NCBI GenBank assembly: GCA_030272585.1
Contig: BSYQ01000008.1
Coordinates: forward strand, 2,728,001 to 2,792,000
Direction: 5' to 3'
DNA: 64,000 bases
Source of the DNA: Bryopsis sp. KO-2023
Lineage: Eukaryota > Chlorophyta > Ulvophyceae > Bryopsidales > Bryopsidaceae
Below are positions 23,769-36,213 of the stretch, in pieces (within the stretch, counting starts at the first letter, position 1; the number at the start of each line of letters is the position of its first letter). Position numbers and translations under genes: made by a program. The notes under the pieces are model-generated. The model saw nothing but the letters and a program-made list of their open reading frames with translations. It was not told where the DNA came from and made no database searches.

Positions 23769-26700
23769 ATGGGCGGCTCAGTAGAAGATTCCCCACCCCC
23801 CATTCTAGAGCATGATGTTAATCTCAGGTAGCCATCCCCCACTCCACAGGGTCGGCGACCCAGAGCATTCCTCTCTCTCCCATTCTCAGCACCCACCCAG
23901 TCGATCAGAACATCCCAATTCCAATTCGACCCTTGTTGAGAATTAATACTCCACGATATTCGTTGCACTCAGGTTTCAACTTGGCGGCGAGTTCAGTGCT
24001 TGGGTTCATGAAAAACATCCTCAGCAACCAGGTGCCGAAGATGAGGTGCAGGCGAAGAACTCAGTGTCAGTGCAAGCGTCTTCCAAATGGATGACAGGAG
24101 ATGATATCAATTTCGAGCCGATCACTTCGGAAGGGTATCCTCTCTTACTTTTTCATTTTCATTTTTTTTTAATGTAATTAATGTTTGTTTGTTTGTTTGT
24201 TTGTTTGTTTTTACTTTCGGCCTCCGACAGCACGGGATATGTGGTTATCATTCGTTTTTTATTGCCCCACTAAGAACTGAAAGCGCTTGTGCAGGGAGGA
24301 AGGAACTGAAAGAAAGTCCTTCTCGGTGTCTGCGGAGAGGGTGGTGTCTGTGAACGAAGGGTTAGTTCGCACCTGGACAGCTTCAAATTGTGCGTTGTCT
24401 ATTCTATTGAAGACGACGACGAAAAGGGCAGCTGTGGATGGTGAGGAACCTTCGAATCGCACAAACGCTGGGAACTGAGCTTCGACCAAATCCATTGCGA
24501 TTCGAACTAAACTACAGAAAATTGGATCAGGCACATTCGAAGACCCTGTGGAAAGCGAGCACACCCTGACATTTGATTGCAGCGACCTTGTGGTTAGAGA
24601 GGGGGCTGTGCAGAAAATATGGTCCCAAGAAGAAATTAATCTAGCGCATCTCGACCCCCTCACATCGTTGAAGGCCTCTCTGGAGGTGGGTTCCATATGC
24701 CCACCACCACAAATATCTGGATCGAAACAGCAGGGTTGCTTTTGGTTGAGGTATATTTATTTGATCCATTGTTCCAGGTTCTATTAGTTCCAACAGAGGG
24801 GGAAGACGGTCCAGCCGAACCCCCAGAGACACATTTCCTCCCCTCAGATCTCACAAAGAAGCTCAACCCACTTGTGATTCGTCCATTGGTGGCGGAGAGT
24901 CTACCAGATGCCCCAGCGACGAAGGAGCTTCTCGAAAAGAGGAGCTTTCCTATCACACTAAAATACAAACTGAACGACAAGGTATTGCAACGCTGGTATT
25001 GCGGAAAACACAACATCTTTGATTATCTTGCTTGAGAGAAATGGGTTGAGTTTTTTCCGGTTCCAGGTGGATGAAAAGGTGCATACGGGTGCCTGCCAGT
25101 CGTGGTCATTCCGTGAACTGGAGGAACCCTCGAACCCGATGAACGTGCGTGATTGCCTCTTCGGTGGCTCCGACGTCTACTTGGTTGCGGATTTGTCTCC
25201 AGGTGGTCTCTTGGACCAGTTTTCCAAACAGCCTCTGGAATTTGAAATCCATGACAGAGATGCATTTCCAGAAGAGGAGGGCTTGATTGCAGCGAGCCGG
25301 ACGACAAGCTTGGAATCTTCACGACGGGTATTGGTGATCGCATGCCTGTGCACTACATAAAAGCCAAACTGTTCGCTTTCCAGGAGGTTGTTTGATAATC
25401 AACTCCTGTCCGCAGGATGGGGAGGATGCCACGCCAGAGGGAGCGGCTGTGGCGGCGGATGATGAAGGGTATGTCTGCGGTGTTGTACCAGTGTCTATGA
25501 TCGACTTTTTCCGCGGGTGTACAAAAATCGATGTTCACGGAAACATCCTGCCCAAAAGCACCATCCGTGGTGCGGCCAGTCTGCAGTGGCAGTCTCGACC
25601 AGGTCGCTATGTTCAAGTAAGTTGACAGAATCATTCACGGAGTCGGGGTAGCCTTGCAAAGCTTAGCTTCGTATCTTCCGTCAAGTAAACAACAGCTCGT
25701 GAAATTATGATGGTCACAGGCATTGTCTCGTTTATCGATGACGTTGCAACTCGCCGTTCCCTTGACTGCTATGGAGAATATTGACGAAGCTTACAAGCCA
25801 GTGTTTGGTCGTTGCGTGTTCGTCTTCGATCTTCGAGACAATGCCATTCTTCATGCCATTGAGGACACAGTGCGTCATCAAAACGCTGTAGCTCTGGGAT
25901 TTCTGCAGCCAAGAAATGTTGCAGCTGCAGGTGCGCGCACCTCTCTCAGCAATGATGAGTGAGCAGTTCGTCGTCACTTTTGGCAGTTGTCTCTTCAAAG
26001 AAGCTTGTTTGTAGACTAGAAACGAATATGGAAGTGGATCGGACAGAAAGCTTAGCAGAAATAAGGTCGGCTGTGGCGGATTCCCTTACGATGCACACGC
26101 TTCAGGTGACCTTTGTAGTCGATTTTTCTTTTCAATAAACAAGAAAAAAGCATCGTCTCGTCCCAATTCATTTTGAGAAATGTGTGCATGTGATCGCGAT
26201 TTCAGTCGTTGTCGACCACCAAGCTAACGGAAGCGCAGTCGGCGTCCCATGATCTAGATCTGATCACAGGCTTCCAGCTGATAAGCGGCACCGAAAGGAT
26301 AGTCGTTGTCGAAGGTCTGATTGGAAATGGAATGAAGAGGATCGAAAGAATCGCACAGGCAGCCCTTAGGAGGGATGATGGCGGTCGACCCGGACGCAAA
26401 ACAGGGAAACGAAAGGCGCTTTTTAATCCTGACATCAGGTGAAGCTGGTCAACTGCAACAAAGCACTGTTTTGGGACAGAACTACATCGCTAAATCGAAG
26501 GCAATTATCTCCAGGTACAACTCGAGACTGTATGGGTCACTGGGAGTCAGCCTGTGGATAATCAAGCTCAGGTCTTCCCTCGAGGAGATACTCTCTGAGG
26601 GGAGCACTTTCTCTGGTGTCCATGCCGCGTCGCCAGAGTGCATCCAAGGACTGCAGCGACTTCAAAATCTTAAGGATCTCCTCTGGTCAAGGCAGGCGCA

Positions 26701-28729
26701 TGATCTGTTCAAATTTCCTCTTGCCAATATGATGTCAAGGGTGGACAAAAAGTTTGGCGGGAGACTCACGAAGGTAAACGTCGTCTTGAAGAGGATGAAG
26801 GGGTCGCAGTTTAGATTTTAACGCTGAGACACGAATTTTGAACTGTCGTGAGCAGGAAGAGGTGGTCGGCACAGCAGCGGGGTCCCGGAAAGAAAGCCGT
26901 TCCAACCATCAAAACGTCCCTGGCTCAGACGAAGACGAGTCTGACGTGAGATAACCCCATCGATCAATGAATGATTGAATAAAGCCTCTTCCAAAACAGT
27001 CTTGGTTTTTAATCAGATTCCATTCAATTATCAGAAAAACGTTTCTTGCTACTGGGTTTTATTCATTTGCAGAGTTTTTATTTTGATCTAGGAGGACTCT
27101 GAACCAGTAAGGCTCCCTAAGCCTCGAATCAAGCCGCCACTGGACATGGACAACTCAAACTTCGACGCGGCCAAAAACGCAACCGACTCTAGGAGGGCAC
27201 TCATCTCCTTTGTGGAAAAAAACATTGAATGGATAACAATTTTGGAGGTGAAATTGGGTGGCCCGTGTGATACTGAAGAAAGCCCTTAACCGTCTTACTC
27301 GTATTCAGTGCCCAGAAGAACCTTTGATGGTTGCAGGATAACTCGAAGTACGTCAGAGAGAAGTGGCTGACATGGAACCGTGATCCCAAGGCATTGATGT
27401 ATTTGATGCAATCCGACAACGGGGAGAAAATTCTCGTGAAGCGCAGGCTGTCGGAAATCCCTGATAAAAATTTAAACAAGGGGCGGGCGTCGCATTCTTC
27501 TGAGTTCCAATGGCCAGCGACTCGGGACCCAAAGGTGCACACACACATTGCTTGCTTAAGTATATGCTTGTATTCTGATATCCTGCATCGGAGATATATA
27601 TCTCATATGTATCATATATGCACCAACTCATCCACAAAGAGAACATCTATGTCGCGGCCATGTTTGCCGGAAAGTTGTGGATCGTGCTCCATTGTGTGCA
27701 GGTGACCAAATTCAGTTGTCTCTTTGTATGTAGGAATTTAACAAGCACAAGAAGAAGCCATCGGTCGCACGGGTGGAAGAACTGGCGGCGCCATGGGTGG
27801 AGGGTGAGGAGGGACAAGCCTTGGGAATGCGAGAGAGGCCACAAGGAGTCGCAGACTTTGTGGTCCACTTCCATACTAATGGTTTGTTCGGAAAGGATCC
27901 GGACTTTTGGAAAAGCGTTCATTTGTGTGGCGCCTCTCTGGAAAAGGAGCGGACCGCAGCGATAAGGGCGGCTATAGAGGAATGGGAGAAAAAGGTTGTG
28001 GTGGATGACTTGAGATTTCGAACAGTGAGCACGATGAGAAAAAGGGTTGGGCAGGTGGACAGGATGGAGACTATCCTCAAGGTAGGATATTTGGGGAGAA
28101 GGGTTCTCCCAGACAGTGTGGGGCTAGCAAAATGCCTGCTTGTGTTGCCCTTTGAATTTTTAATGAGGTTAAAAAAAAAACGGGGAAAAACGGATCCAAG
28201 TTTTCAACTTTGCAGGGAGACGCAATAAAGTATGGATTTCAGATCACGCACGTTGACCCAGCACCAACGAGCATGTTCAGTGAGCAGCCTTACGAGGAAC
28301 CGAACACAAATTTTGAAAGACAGGTTTGTTTTCAGGTTTTCACTGCCCCCTGTAATATATCATATCTGTGTGAATCGAGTTTCAACTGTTGTGGAGGGAG
28401 CTGGTGCTCCTCCACAACCAGTACGCAATTATTGTTCAAAAAATTTCGATTTCAAAATCTCAAACCTCTCGTGTAGATCTTATCTTTGTTTGTTTGTTTG
28501 TTTGTTTGTAAATCTCACTTCAAGACAAATGAGCTCTGTCGATTCCAATGAACAGCATTCTGATTCAGCTCTGATCTGTAGAATTTCCTTGTTACCACAG
28601 GCTGAGCCCCATAAATTCACAAGCAGGAACGACTTCATCAACCACATTCCCATGGACAAAAGGGACATTCACAAGATTGGGTTAGATTCCTCGTGGAGAG
28701 GTTCCCTAAAACAATCAAGCTATGTTTAG
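23769..28729 (+). CDS. CFAP92: Flagella-associated CFAP92-like protein (KIAA1257/DUF4550 type)
   Basis: Seventeen exons join in phase: 23769-23827, 23973-24134, 24295-24440, 24531-24685, 24778-24981, 25067-25327, 25416-25616, 25720-25958, 26015-26105, 26206-26438, 26515-26773, 26856-26945, 27092-27247, 27337-27534, 27734-28081, 28216-28323 and 28601-28729, giving 1,012 residues. Blocks I associate with animal CFAP92/KIAA1257 occur in order: LNPLVIRPLVAESLPDAP, LEFEIHDRD, GFQLISGTERIVVVEGL, then YNSRLYGSLGVSLWIIKLRSSL and CIQGLQRLQNLKDLL. These give a C2-like region followed by an alpha-rich DUF4550-type region. The middle has acidic linkers (SDEDESD). The family occurs in flagellated organisms; its precise axonemal role is poorly known. 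The identification comes from remembered motif order, not a search, so another large ciliary protein is possible. Intron 10 is only 76 bases. Confidence 0.6.
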
Positions 28730-31105
28730 GGCGCCAGTGAGGAACATATACAAGGATGAAGGCTGTGTTTGCAATATAGGACTTGAACCAGTGTTAAAAT
28801 CGAAGAACGGGTGTAAATAAATCATTGTGATGTTGCCCAACTTGGGCTTGAAGCTGTGTTTTCTTTTTGGTTAGTTTCGTATTTATTTAGAGTTCGATTC
28901 GAGGAAATGGATCCGCTTGAAAGGCCACTATTTTATTTTTTTTAGGCTTTATTAATTTTCAGCTGTTTTAATTTTCAATGCATTTCTTTTACAATTAAAT
29001 CAATCAATCAAACAGTATTCTCACTATGCTGATTGGTACATTGTGCTTTCAGCCGTGGTGCAATACATACATTTGAAAAAAAAATACCACCAACGTTTCT
29101 CAGCTTCAAATTAAACAAAGAATTAATAAACAAACAGAGAAAATATCAGCCACGGCAAAAAACAAACAAACGAACATCAACACGTTCACTCTCTCACGCG
29201 GAAATATATACTAACGAACAGTTGGGCTTCTGCACGATTGAGTGATTGAACAGTAGGGCTTTCAAGACGCGGTGTTGTTCCAAAAATGATTATTCAATCA
29301 TCAATCGTTACACCACCTGAGTTGTTTTTACAACAAGACTGGTGGCGCTCTGTTGTAAGGTGACTTTGGTCTGTGTGTCAGGATGATGTGTTTGATTTCC
29401 TCTTTCTCTATCTGTTTTTTAGCTAGATTCACCAGTTCCCACCCACTTCCCACTTGGTTCTGGGAAGATACTTTGGGAGTAGGATAAAATTGAATTGTGA
29501 GAAAAGGAGGGGAAAGATTCACAGTACACTTGTTGGCACAACTGTTGAACTTTCTTATTTTTTGGTACGATTTCAGTTAACAAAAAAAACCTCTAAATTT
29601 CTTCCTGATTATTCTCATCTCCAGCAAGTAATTCCTCCATAGGCTGCCAAAAAAAAAATGGAAGTCGGGTTTTCAGTTCAGTTATTCTTTGATTTGGGTG
29701 GTTAGGTTCTTGATGGCAGAAATGGTGAGTGGTCAGAGGACAGCATTCGGCAAATCCAGTGGGTCGATAGGCTCCAAAATTCAGAGATTTCTTAGGAAGT
29801 ATAAAGGACAAATCAATCAATCAATATTACATAAAGGACAAATCCATCCCACTGTATTTGGGCATTAGTGTAAGAATGGAACGTTTATCACATAATCCCT
29901 GTCTTATCAATTGACGCAGCCCCTCAATTCTAGTGTATGAAATACATAATCATAATTTTTACTATTGATTGCAATAGTGAAAATGCACACGGTGGAATGA
30001 GATGGAAAAATGAAGTCAAACGTAAAAATTAATTGATAACGGTGAGATGTTACACAGGATCAATACAATTACTAACCCGTATGAAATCTAGAATTGATGT
30101 CAGTCCAACGGAACATGGAATTTCTCTTCCCAGGGTAAGACTAGCCAAAACGGCAATCCTCCCAACCCCACCTGTCCTGCAACAAATAACCCGAAAAACC
30201 AACTCTACTAATGTTGAGAAACAGGAGAGACTATTCTCCTGTTTCAATACCTTGGTACCCCTCCCCCAAAATAACCAAAAAAAAACGAATGACAAAAAAC
30301 AACTGACATCATAACTTGCTTCTCACCAACTTGAATCTGTCCAAGACAATTGGCCAAATCATGATGGCCAAAACACTTTCAACCAAAAAAGACAATAAAC
30401 TTGTTCATGACCAAAACTACAGGACTTATCATACCATCCGTAGTCAATGCACCCTTAAATTTCTTTTCTTTTTCCCTTTTTTTTTTTCTTTTTGAAAAAA
30501 AATATAAATTTTTTTATGTTCTGTACCCACAGCCTCCCCCAATCCTTAATCTAACGCAATTTCTATTTTCCTGTAATAATAAACACACTCCAAAAAACGA
30601 CTCAAAAAAGCAACTTTTCCACATGAACTTCCAGCCCATAACTTCCCCTGAAGGGAACTCGAGCCGACATTTTCGCATCCGGTTCTATTGAAACCTTTCA
30701 AAAAAAAAGCTCTGTAAACTTTTAAATAAATCTAATCTGTGAATTGACCCCCACCCCCCGAAGCGAATCTCCCAGCATTCGAATGAAAATCACAAAATGC
30801 AAATCGAGACACATAACAACTCCAATTCACTACTGCAAAAAGGAAAAAATACTCCATAACGATCCCGACATCCCAAAAACTTATCCATCATCATCATCCA
30901 TAATTTTTTTTTTAATATAGTTTTTTTTTCCACGGTTATTGTTTCCTTTTTTTTTATTCTTTTTTTTTCTAAAATTTAATTTCAAAAATAGGAGTATCGT
31001 CTCCATGCAGTTCTACCCCCCAAACCACCAACCAACCAATCAACCAACCAACAAAACCCTGAAATATATACTTTTTTTGTTTTCTTTTTTTTTTTAAAGA
31101 AAAGC
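28730..31105. other. Convergent intergenic region with weak exon candidates
   Basis: This lies between the stops of the CFAP92-like and F-box genes. It holds A/T-rich DNA, a TCAATCAA microsatellite near 29,811-29,823 and a possible minus-strand gene fragment entered separately. The right part (30,400-31,000) is C-rich on the plus strand, with T runs. Confidence 0.45.
30077..30171 (-). CDS. Possible exon with phosphatase-like P-loop
   Basis: A 95-base minus-strand segment between an acceptor GGACAG and donor GTTAGT encodes GGVGRIAVLASLTLGREIP, then LTSILDFIR. The GGVGR core followed by a hydrophobic helix resembles the C-x5-R loop of dual-specificity phosphatases, especially the CDKN3/KAP type (C-x-GGxGR). 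The catalytic Cys would have to come from the end of the previous exon, which I could not find. Neighbouring minus-strand candidates are at about 30,325-30,390 and a last exon at 29,643-29,593 (PMEELLAGDENNQ then stop). They are not linked by verified phase. Function is not asserted. Confidence 0.22.
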
Positions 31106-32459
31106 TCACCGGACTTTGAACTTCAAAACACTTATTCCTTGATTGGATCCACACACTATCCTGCTCCCCCGAATTTGAATCGCTAAAACATAATCACCGA
31201 CCTGATCCGCTATGGTTCGCACGCACTCCTGGGTCTCCAAATCCCACACTCTGATTTTCCTGTCCACCCCCCCAGTCACCAGCTTAGTGGCATCGTTATC
31301 CAAACCAAGCACCCCAGTTCCATCCCCCTCAAAAAATGTACAATCAGGAAACCAGGGACCCTGGTTCAGACCAAAAATTCCGACTCTTCCTGTGTTTTGC
31401 CACCGTCCGCACACACCCACCCCGACTTTTTCCGTTTCTGGCCAGTACTTAACACACGTCAAAGCTCCTTCCGTATCGCACAGGGTTGATTTCGTCACTT
31501 GAGAGTCCAGATCCCACACCATCAACGACTGACGTGAACCCAACACCAAAGTCCGGTGCATCAATTCCAAGCAATGGATATCACCCACCTGGAGAGTGTG
31601 AATGCAGTCCCATGTTTCGATCGACCACACTCGGATGCAATCCAGACTGCCCATCACGAGGATCGATTTGTTGAAACCCACGCAATTGACCGAATTCTTG
31701 GGCTTTTTCTTCCCTGTGTTCAAGCTATGAATGGGTATTTCGCTCGTATGCTCCCAGATTTTGATCTCGTTATTGTCCAGCCCTGCATGATCACCCAAAA
31801 AAACCCATAAGCCCCCCCCCATCGCTTTGCAACTTCAGAATTTTCAAGATCGAGTGAATCACCAACCAATTGAAGCAAGCACTGACTGGACATGTGACTA
31901 AATTGATCAAGCCATGTTCCATGACACACATCGGCCCGACTGAATGACTGACTCAGATGACTAATGCACACACACCTGCAGCAACCCAATTGTTGTCAAG
32001 ATCAATGCATGTCACTCCAGTTTCAGCAATTATCCTGGAGATCTGTGTGCATGCCTCCAAATCCCACAACGTGATCACGCTCTGGTGCGACGCGGCCGCT
32101 TTGGAGTTGTGCAGCTTGATGGTCGTGGCTTGAAAATCAAGTCTGACTGGGAGAACCTCACCGAACCGAACATCCTGTTCATGCAAATACAATTCGCGCC
32201 ACTCTTGATCGCCCGACACGGACGAGTACAAGGGATACGTATGCATGCATAAGCGTTTCCAGTGTCTGGATTCGCTGTTCCCCACGTCCCGCCACTTTCG
32301 CGACAAGCAAACAGCCCGCCCAAAATCCTTCCCTGTTAGATGCCACAAAATTCGCGAAACCGCAGGATATGGAAAGTCTTGATCGGAATCCATGCTGGGG
32401 TGTTTTCCCTTCTGGCATGCGTTTTCCACATGCGGCGGGGACATGTAATGCGGCTGCAT
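31106..32459 (-). CDS. F-box / WD40-repeat protein
   Basis: Probable substrate receptor of an SCF ubiquitin ligase. Two exons join in phase, 32459-31976 and 31782-31106 (386 residues). Near the N terminus, DFPYPAVSRILWHLTGKDF followed by CLSRKWRDV and HWKRLC has the F-box pattern of hydrophobic, Trp and Cys positions. Seven WD40-like blades follow, with strand ends such as ITLWDLEACTQI, IKIWEHTSEIP, IRVWSIETWDCIHTL, LMVWDLDSQV and IRVWDLETQECVRTI; this fills a seven-blade propeller. Three starts are possible: 32702, 32459 and 32393. I chose 32459; 32393, immediately before the F-box, is also credible. A 26-bp GC-rich inverted repeat lies about 190 bases upstream. The substrate cannot be inferred. 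Confidence 0.85.
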
Positions 32460-34146
32460 GCGCCAGGAAAAGCAGACAGTCGGTGCGTTTTCACGCTTTT
32501 CACGACAGGGGTTGCGTTTCGGAGAAAGCTCCTGACAGTAGACTCTGACAGGCCCCTCGGAAGGATGGGGAAAAGGGAAATAAAAAACATCGGGGTGGGG
32601 CGGAAAACTTTTTGATGGGAAGCATGAGGGGGAGAAGAGGGCGACCGTCCGCGCAGGCCGCCCAGGCGGCCTGCGCAACAGGTATTGTCCCCGATAGATC
32701 ATTCGGAAGTACGATGTAGCCAAACAGCTTTCGTGATAATGGTCTGTTGGTGGGTCAGTTGGTGGGTTTACGAGGCTCGACTCATGTGCAAATTGTACTG
32801 TCTCGACAATAAACGCGCACCGATGCTGCCCACCTGTTCCACGCTCGGCCAACCAACGTATGCGTGTTGGCGGACGACAGCATCATCCGATCCACACTGT
32901 TTCGAGCAAATTTGCGGCCCGTGGAAGGAGCGATTTCGAAGTCGCGCGTCAGTTTCACAAAGAAGGGGAGGCGCGCGCGCGCGCGCCTGTTTTTGCAACT
33001 TTAGATTCATACAGGTTTATTTTGGTTTGGGTGAGGTCGCAGAGAGAAAAAGACCCGAACTTACTATAGTGAGTAAGTATTGCTGTCAAGGTTGGTGTGT
33101 ATTTTTGGTTTGGTTTGTGAAAAAGCTTTAAATCTGGACAGTTCAATGAAACGCCATACTTGTGTCGGTGAAAGGATAAGATTTTGTCAGAATCGCATTC
33201 TAACTTTTAGTCTCCGGTGAATTTTCCATGCTACCAGTCGACTTGCAGGTACTTCACAAGCAAACGAACAAACAAAGATTGCACACACAGAAGCCACCCA
33301 GTAGGATTCGCACCTCCCTCCTTCCTTGAGCGGACTGTTCATTCATAGACATCATCCAAAGATCATCTAGGGCAGACATCCAATACATCTATACAACATC
33401 CCAATCCATAAAAAGGTGTAAAAAGTATGTCCAATCTTTCTTTTCTTCTCGGTGTCCTCAGTCACCCTTTCTGTGGTTGATTTTTGCTGCACTAACAATT
33501 TTTACACTGTTTCACCTTAGGGCAGTTCAGCTTATCCTTCCCTGAATTTCTAGAACACCTTGTTCTCGATTTGTAGTCTATTTTTGCCATATTCTAATTA
33601 TTGGTTATTAGGCAATGGAGGAGGTGAGAATGTAACCAGAGTGGATTTTCGTGAGAGTGGTGATGTTGGCTGGATTTGATTCCTGTAAGATTGAAGTGTT
33701 GAGAGTCGATTGCAACCAACCATACCGGAAGGCTAAAGCCCACATTTTCCTTGAAAGAATTCATTTTCCAAAGACAAAAAATGCCTGGCAGAAGACTAAA
33801 ATCTGGCCCGCACTTTACAATAGAAGACAAACATCCCAATTTTGATATTGAAATATTTCGAGCATCGAGGTTGGTCCAGTCGTACAGGACATATCACAGG
33901 AATTATAGCTCCGACTACATCAATTCAAGATGTTTTTTTCCAGGAGCTCTCCTAGAAAAATGTGCATGGGACCATAGAGGAGCCCTGATTAATGGCGACC
34001 CAATGTCCAGATCTTCATTGATTCCCCCAATGGACACCAACCTCCATCCCACATGCCGCTTCCCGCATGTATGTCATGCGACAACCTGAACTGTATTTGA
34101 TTTCGATGCATTTGAATATCAGGACCACCTGAATAAACTACACTAC
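32460..34146. other. Intergenic, F-box gene 5' side to monooxygenase 3' side
   Basis: Contains the GC-rich inverted repeat at 32,651-32,676, a (GC)8 tract at 32,971-32,986 and, further right, A/T-rich DNA with C-rich patches typical of the 3' flank of the minus-strand gene beyond. I see no gene. Confidence 0.5.
32651..32676. repeat. GC-rich perfect inverted repeat
   Basis: Arms GCGCAGGCCGCC (32651-32662) and its exact complement (32665-32676) are separated by two bases. It can form a very stable hairpin and lies on the upstream side of the F-box/WD40 gene, possibly in its 5' leader. Confidence 0.85.
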
Positions 34147-36213
34147 TCATAGGCAGGCCGCCCATTTGAGGCGGGACAGCATATCTTGTATCTGCGAACC
34201 CTCTGCACCTGCTGCTTCCAACCATACCACATGTCCATCAGGTCTGACTAAGACTGCGCACCCACATGCGAGCCTCCCCCACTTGCCGGAGAAGTCGACC
34301 ACATCAACTCTGGCATTCATTGCCACCCTCCAATCCTTTACCATTGATTCTGAATGACTGACATAGTCATTGATCGAACTATTTCTGGATGGCGCTCTAG
34401 GTGTCACTTGCACCAATACTAGAGGCAAATGCTCCTCACTGAACTCAGAAAGTTTCGATGGCCAAATGCTACCCTTTGAGCAGAACAGAACAAAACAGAC
34501 ACCAGCCATAGAAACCAAATCGATGGATGAAAGAATCGTCTTTTTAGCCGTAGTCTTTCCCTCGAAAAGCTCTCTTTCAAAAAAGCAATGTGGCAAACGA
34601 TATCCAATCCGAACGCTGGGCTCCAACTCGGCGCTTCTACTGGGGGCTTCGGCCTGCACCGGGTGTTCTGAACATCCAGGGTCCATACTTGTATAACTAA
34701 ACCCCAGATCTTCCCTGGGAAACTGAAGCCTCAGTGTTTCGCCAGATTCGAACAGTCGACTCAATGCCCCCTGTCTGACATTCTTGAGTGGACCCCTCAG
34801 GCCAGACAATTTCCTGCCAGACACCAACCCAAGCTCCAGAAACGACTTCGCGATTCTCTCTGGAAACACAGCACCCACCACGTCCGAGGAAATTTTGCGC
34901 AACAGATCAGCGTGCGAAGGATTCAACCCGATTGCGGACGGAACCTCACTGGCTTCGTTCCAATTTCGGACGCTCAATTCTGCATTGGAGACAGCGATCG
35001 GCCTCCGCTCAGTTTCGTACGTGTCCAGGATTTCCCTCCCTGAACCCCCCTTCAAAACTGACGCGAGTTTCCAGGCTAAGTTATGAGCGTCTTGCACTCC
35101 AGTGTTCATGCCGAATCCACCGGCAGGGGGGAAAACATGTGCAGAATCACCTACTAAGAATGCCCTTCCCCTCGAAAACCGATCAGCCACTTGAGCCCTC
35201 ATAGTCCACGGTCTGACCGAAACGATCTCCAGGTCGTGCACATCAAATCCAGCACCCCGGTTTATCAACTCCTGGCATTTTTGGCCGTCGAATTCTGAGG
35301 GAACTTGCAACGGAGGGAAATAGGGTATTTGAGCGACGAACTCCCCAGACTTTAAACAGTGGACCACCAAAACCAACACCACGTCTGAGCTCAGGACAAA
35401 GTAGAGCATGGCAGGGTTCGTTTTCATTCTAGAGGCCAGCGACTTCGACAGGAAGTGCACGTTGATGAGATGTTGAATGGAAGGCTCGCCCACCATGGAA
35501 ATTCCCAGTCTACTTCTCAACGGGCTGTTGGCTCCATCGCACAGAATCAAATACTTGCACTCCAGAGTTACGTTTTCTGGACCGACCCCACCCTTCCCTT
35601 TCGCCTCCACGGATACTTCCACTCCATCTCGGTCTCGATCGGAAATCCCCACTACTTGCTTTTCGAACAAAACTCTTGCTCCTGCCTGGACCGCGCTGTC
35701 GTACAACAGAGGGACCAGCCTGTGTTGGGAAAAATGCGTCACGGGTTCAGGAGAGAGATCCCCTTTCAGCGCCGTTTGCTGCCCCGCAAAATGATCGACG
35801 TCGCCGAGGACTTTCCCAATCACGCTCTCGCAATAAACAAACTTCCGCCAATACTCCAAAGGTGGCGACGCTTCCACGATTCGCTCAGCGAGCCCGTCCA
35901 GACCACGGAACACCTCCATGGATCTATGATTAATGAAGTGCGCTTGGGGGTGCGTGGTCAGCTCGTGCTGCTTCTCCAAAACCGTCACAGAAACTCCAAA
36001 CCGGGCTAAGAGAGAGGCTAGAGTGAGCCCCGCAGGGCCTGCTCCGACCACGATCACATCGGACCCAACTCCTTCTGGTGGACACGCATGGAATAAACGA
36101 GGCGAGGGGCTTATCAGTCGAACACAAGGAAAGAGAGCTCCTGTGTTGGCGTCGAAGGAAAAACGAGCGCCGTTCAGTTGCCTAAAAACACGACTGCAGT
36201 GCCAAAATGACAT
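34147..36213 (-). CDS. Single-exon FAD-dependent aromatic-type monooxygenase
   Basis: Class A flavoprotein monooxygenase (PheA/TfdB/UbiH superfamily), which uses NAD(P)H and O2 to hydroxylate aromatic or quinone-like substrates. One uninterrupted frame encodes 688 residues. The Rossmann fingerprint VIVVGAGPAGLTLAS has its GxGxxG at residues 57-62. The DG motif LILCDGANSPLRSRLG is at about 222-237, and the GD motif AFLVGDSAHVFPPAGGFGMN at 351-370. The C-terminal part (after ~540) has the thioredoxin-like fold signature of phenol-hydroxylase relatives (RLACGCAVLVRPDGHVVWLE). Residues 1-50 have basic, Ser and hydrophobic residues and could be an organelle presequence. The absence of introns contrasts with nearly every neighbour and suggests recent acquisition or retroposition. 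The substrate is unknown. Confidence 0.9.
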   Translation of the reverse strand: MSFWHCSRVFRQLNGARFSFDANTGALFPCVRLISPSPRLFHACPPEGVGSDVIVVGAGPAGLTLASLLARFGVSVTVLEKQHELTTHPQAHFINHRSMEVFRGLDGLAERIVEASPPLEYWRKFVYCESVIGKVLGDVDHFAGQQTALKGDLSPEPVTHFSQHRLVPLLYDSAVQAGARVLFEKQVVGISDRDRDGVEVSVEAKGKGGVGPENVTLECKYLILCDGANSPLRSRLGISMVGEPSIQHLINVHFLSKSLASRMKTNPAMLYFVLSSDVVLVLVVHCLKSGEFVAQIPYFPPLQVPSEFDGQKCQELINRGAGFDVHDLEIVSVRPWTMRAQVADRFSRGRAFLVGDSAHVFPPAGGFGMNTGVQDAHNLAWKLASVLKGGSGREILDTYETERRPIAVSNAELSVRNWNEASEVPSAIGLNPSHADLLRKISSDVVGAVFPERIAKSFLELGLVSGRKLSGLRGPLKNVRQGALSRLFESGETLRLQFPREDLGFSYTSMDPGCSEHPVQAEAPSRSAELEPSVRIGYRLPHCFFERELFEGKTTAKKTILSSIDLVSMAGVCFVLFCSKGSIWPSKLSEFSEEHLPLVLVQVTPRAPSRNSSINDYVSHSESMVKDWRVAMNARVDVVDFSGKWGRLACGCAVLVRPDGHVVWLEAAGAEGSQIQDMLSRLKWAACL

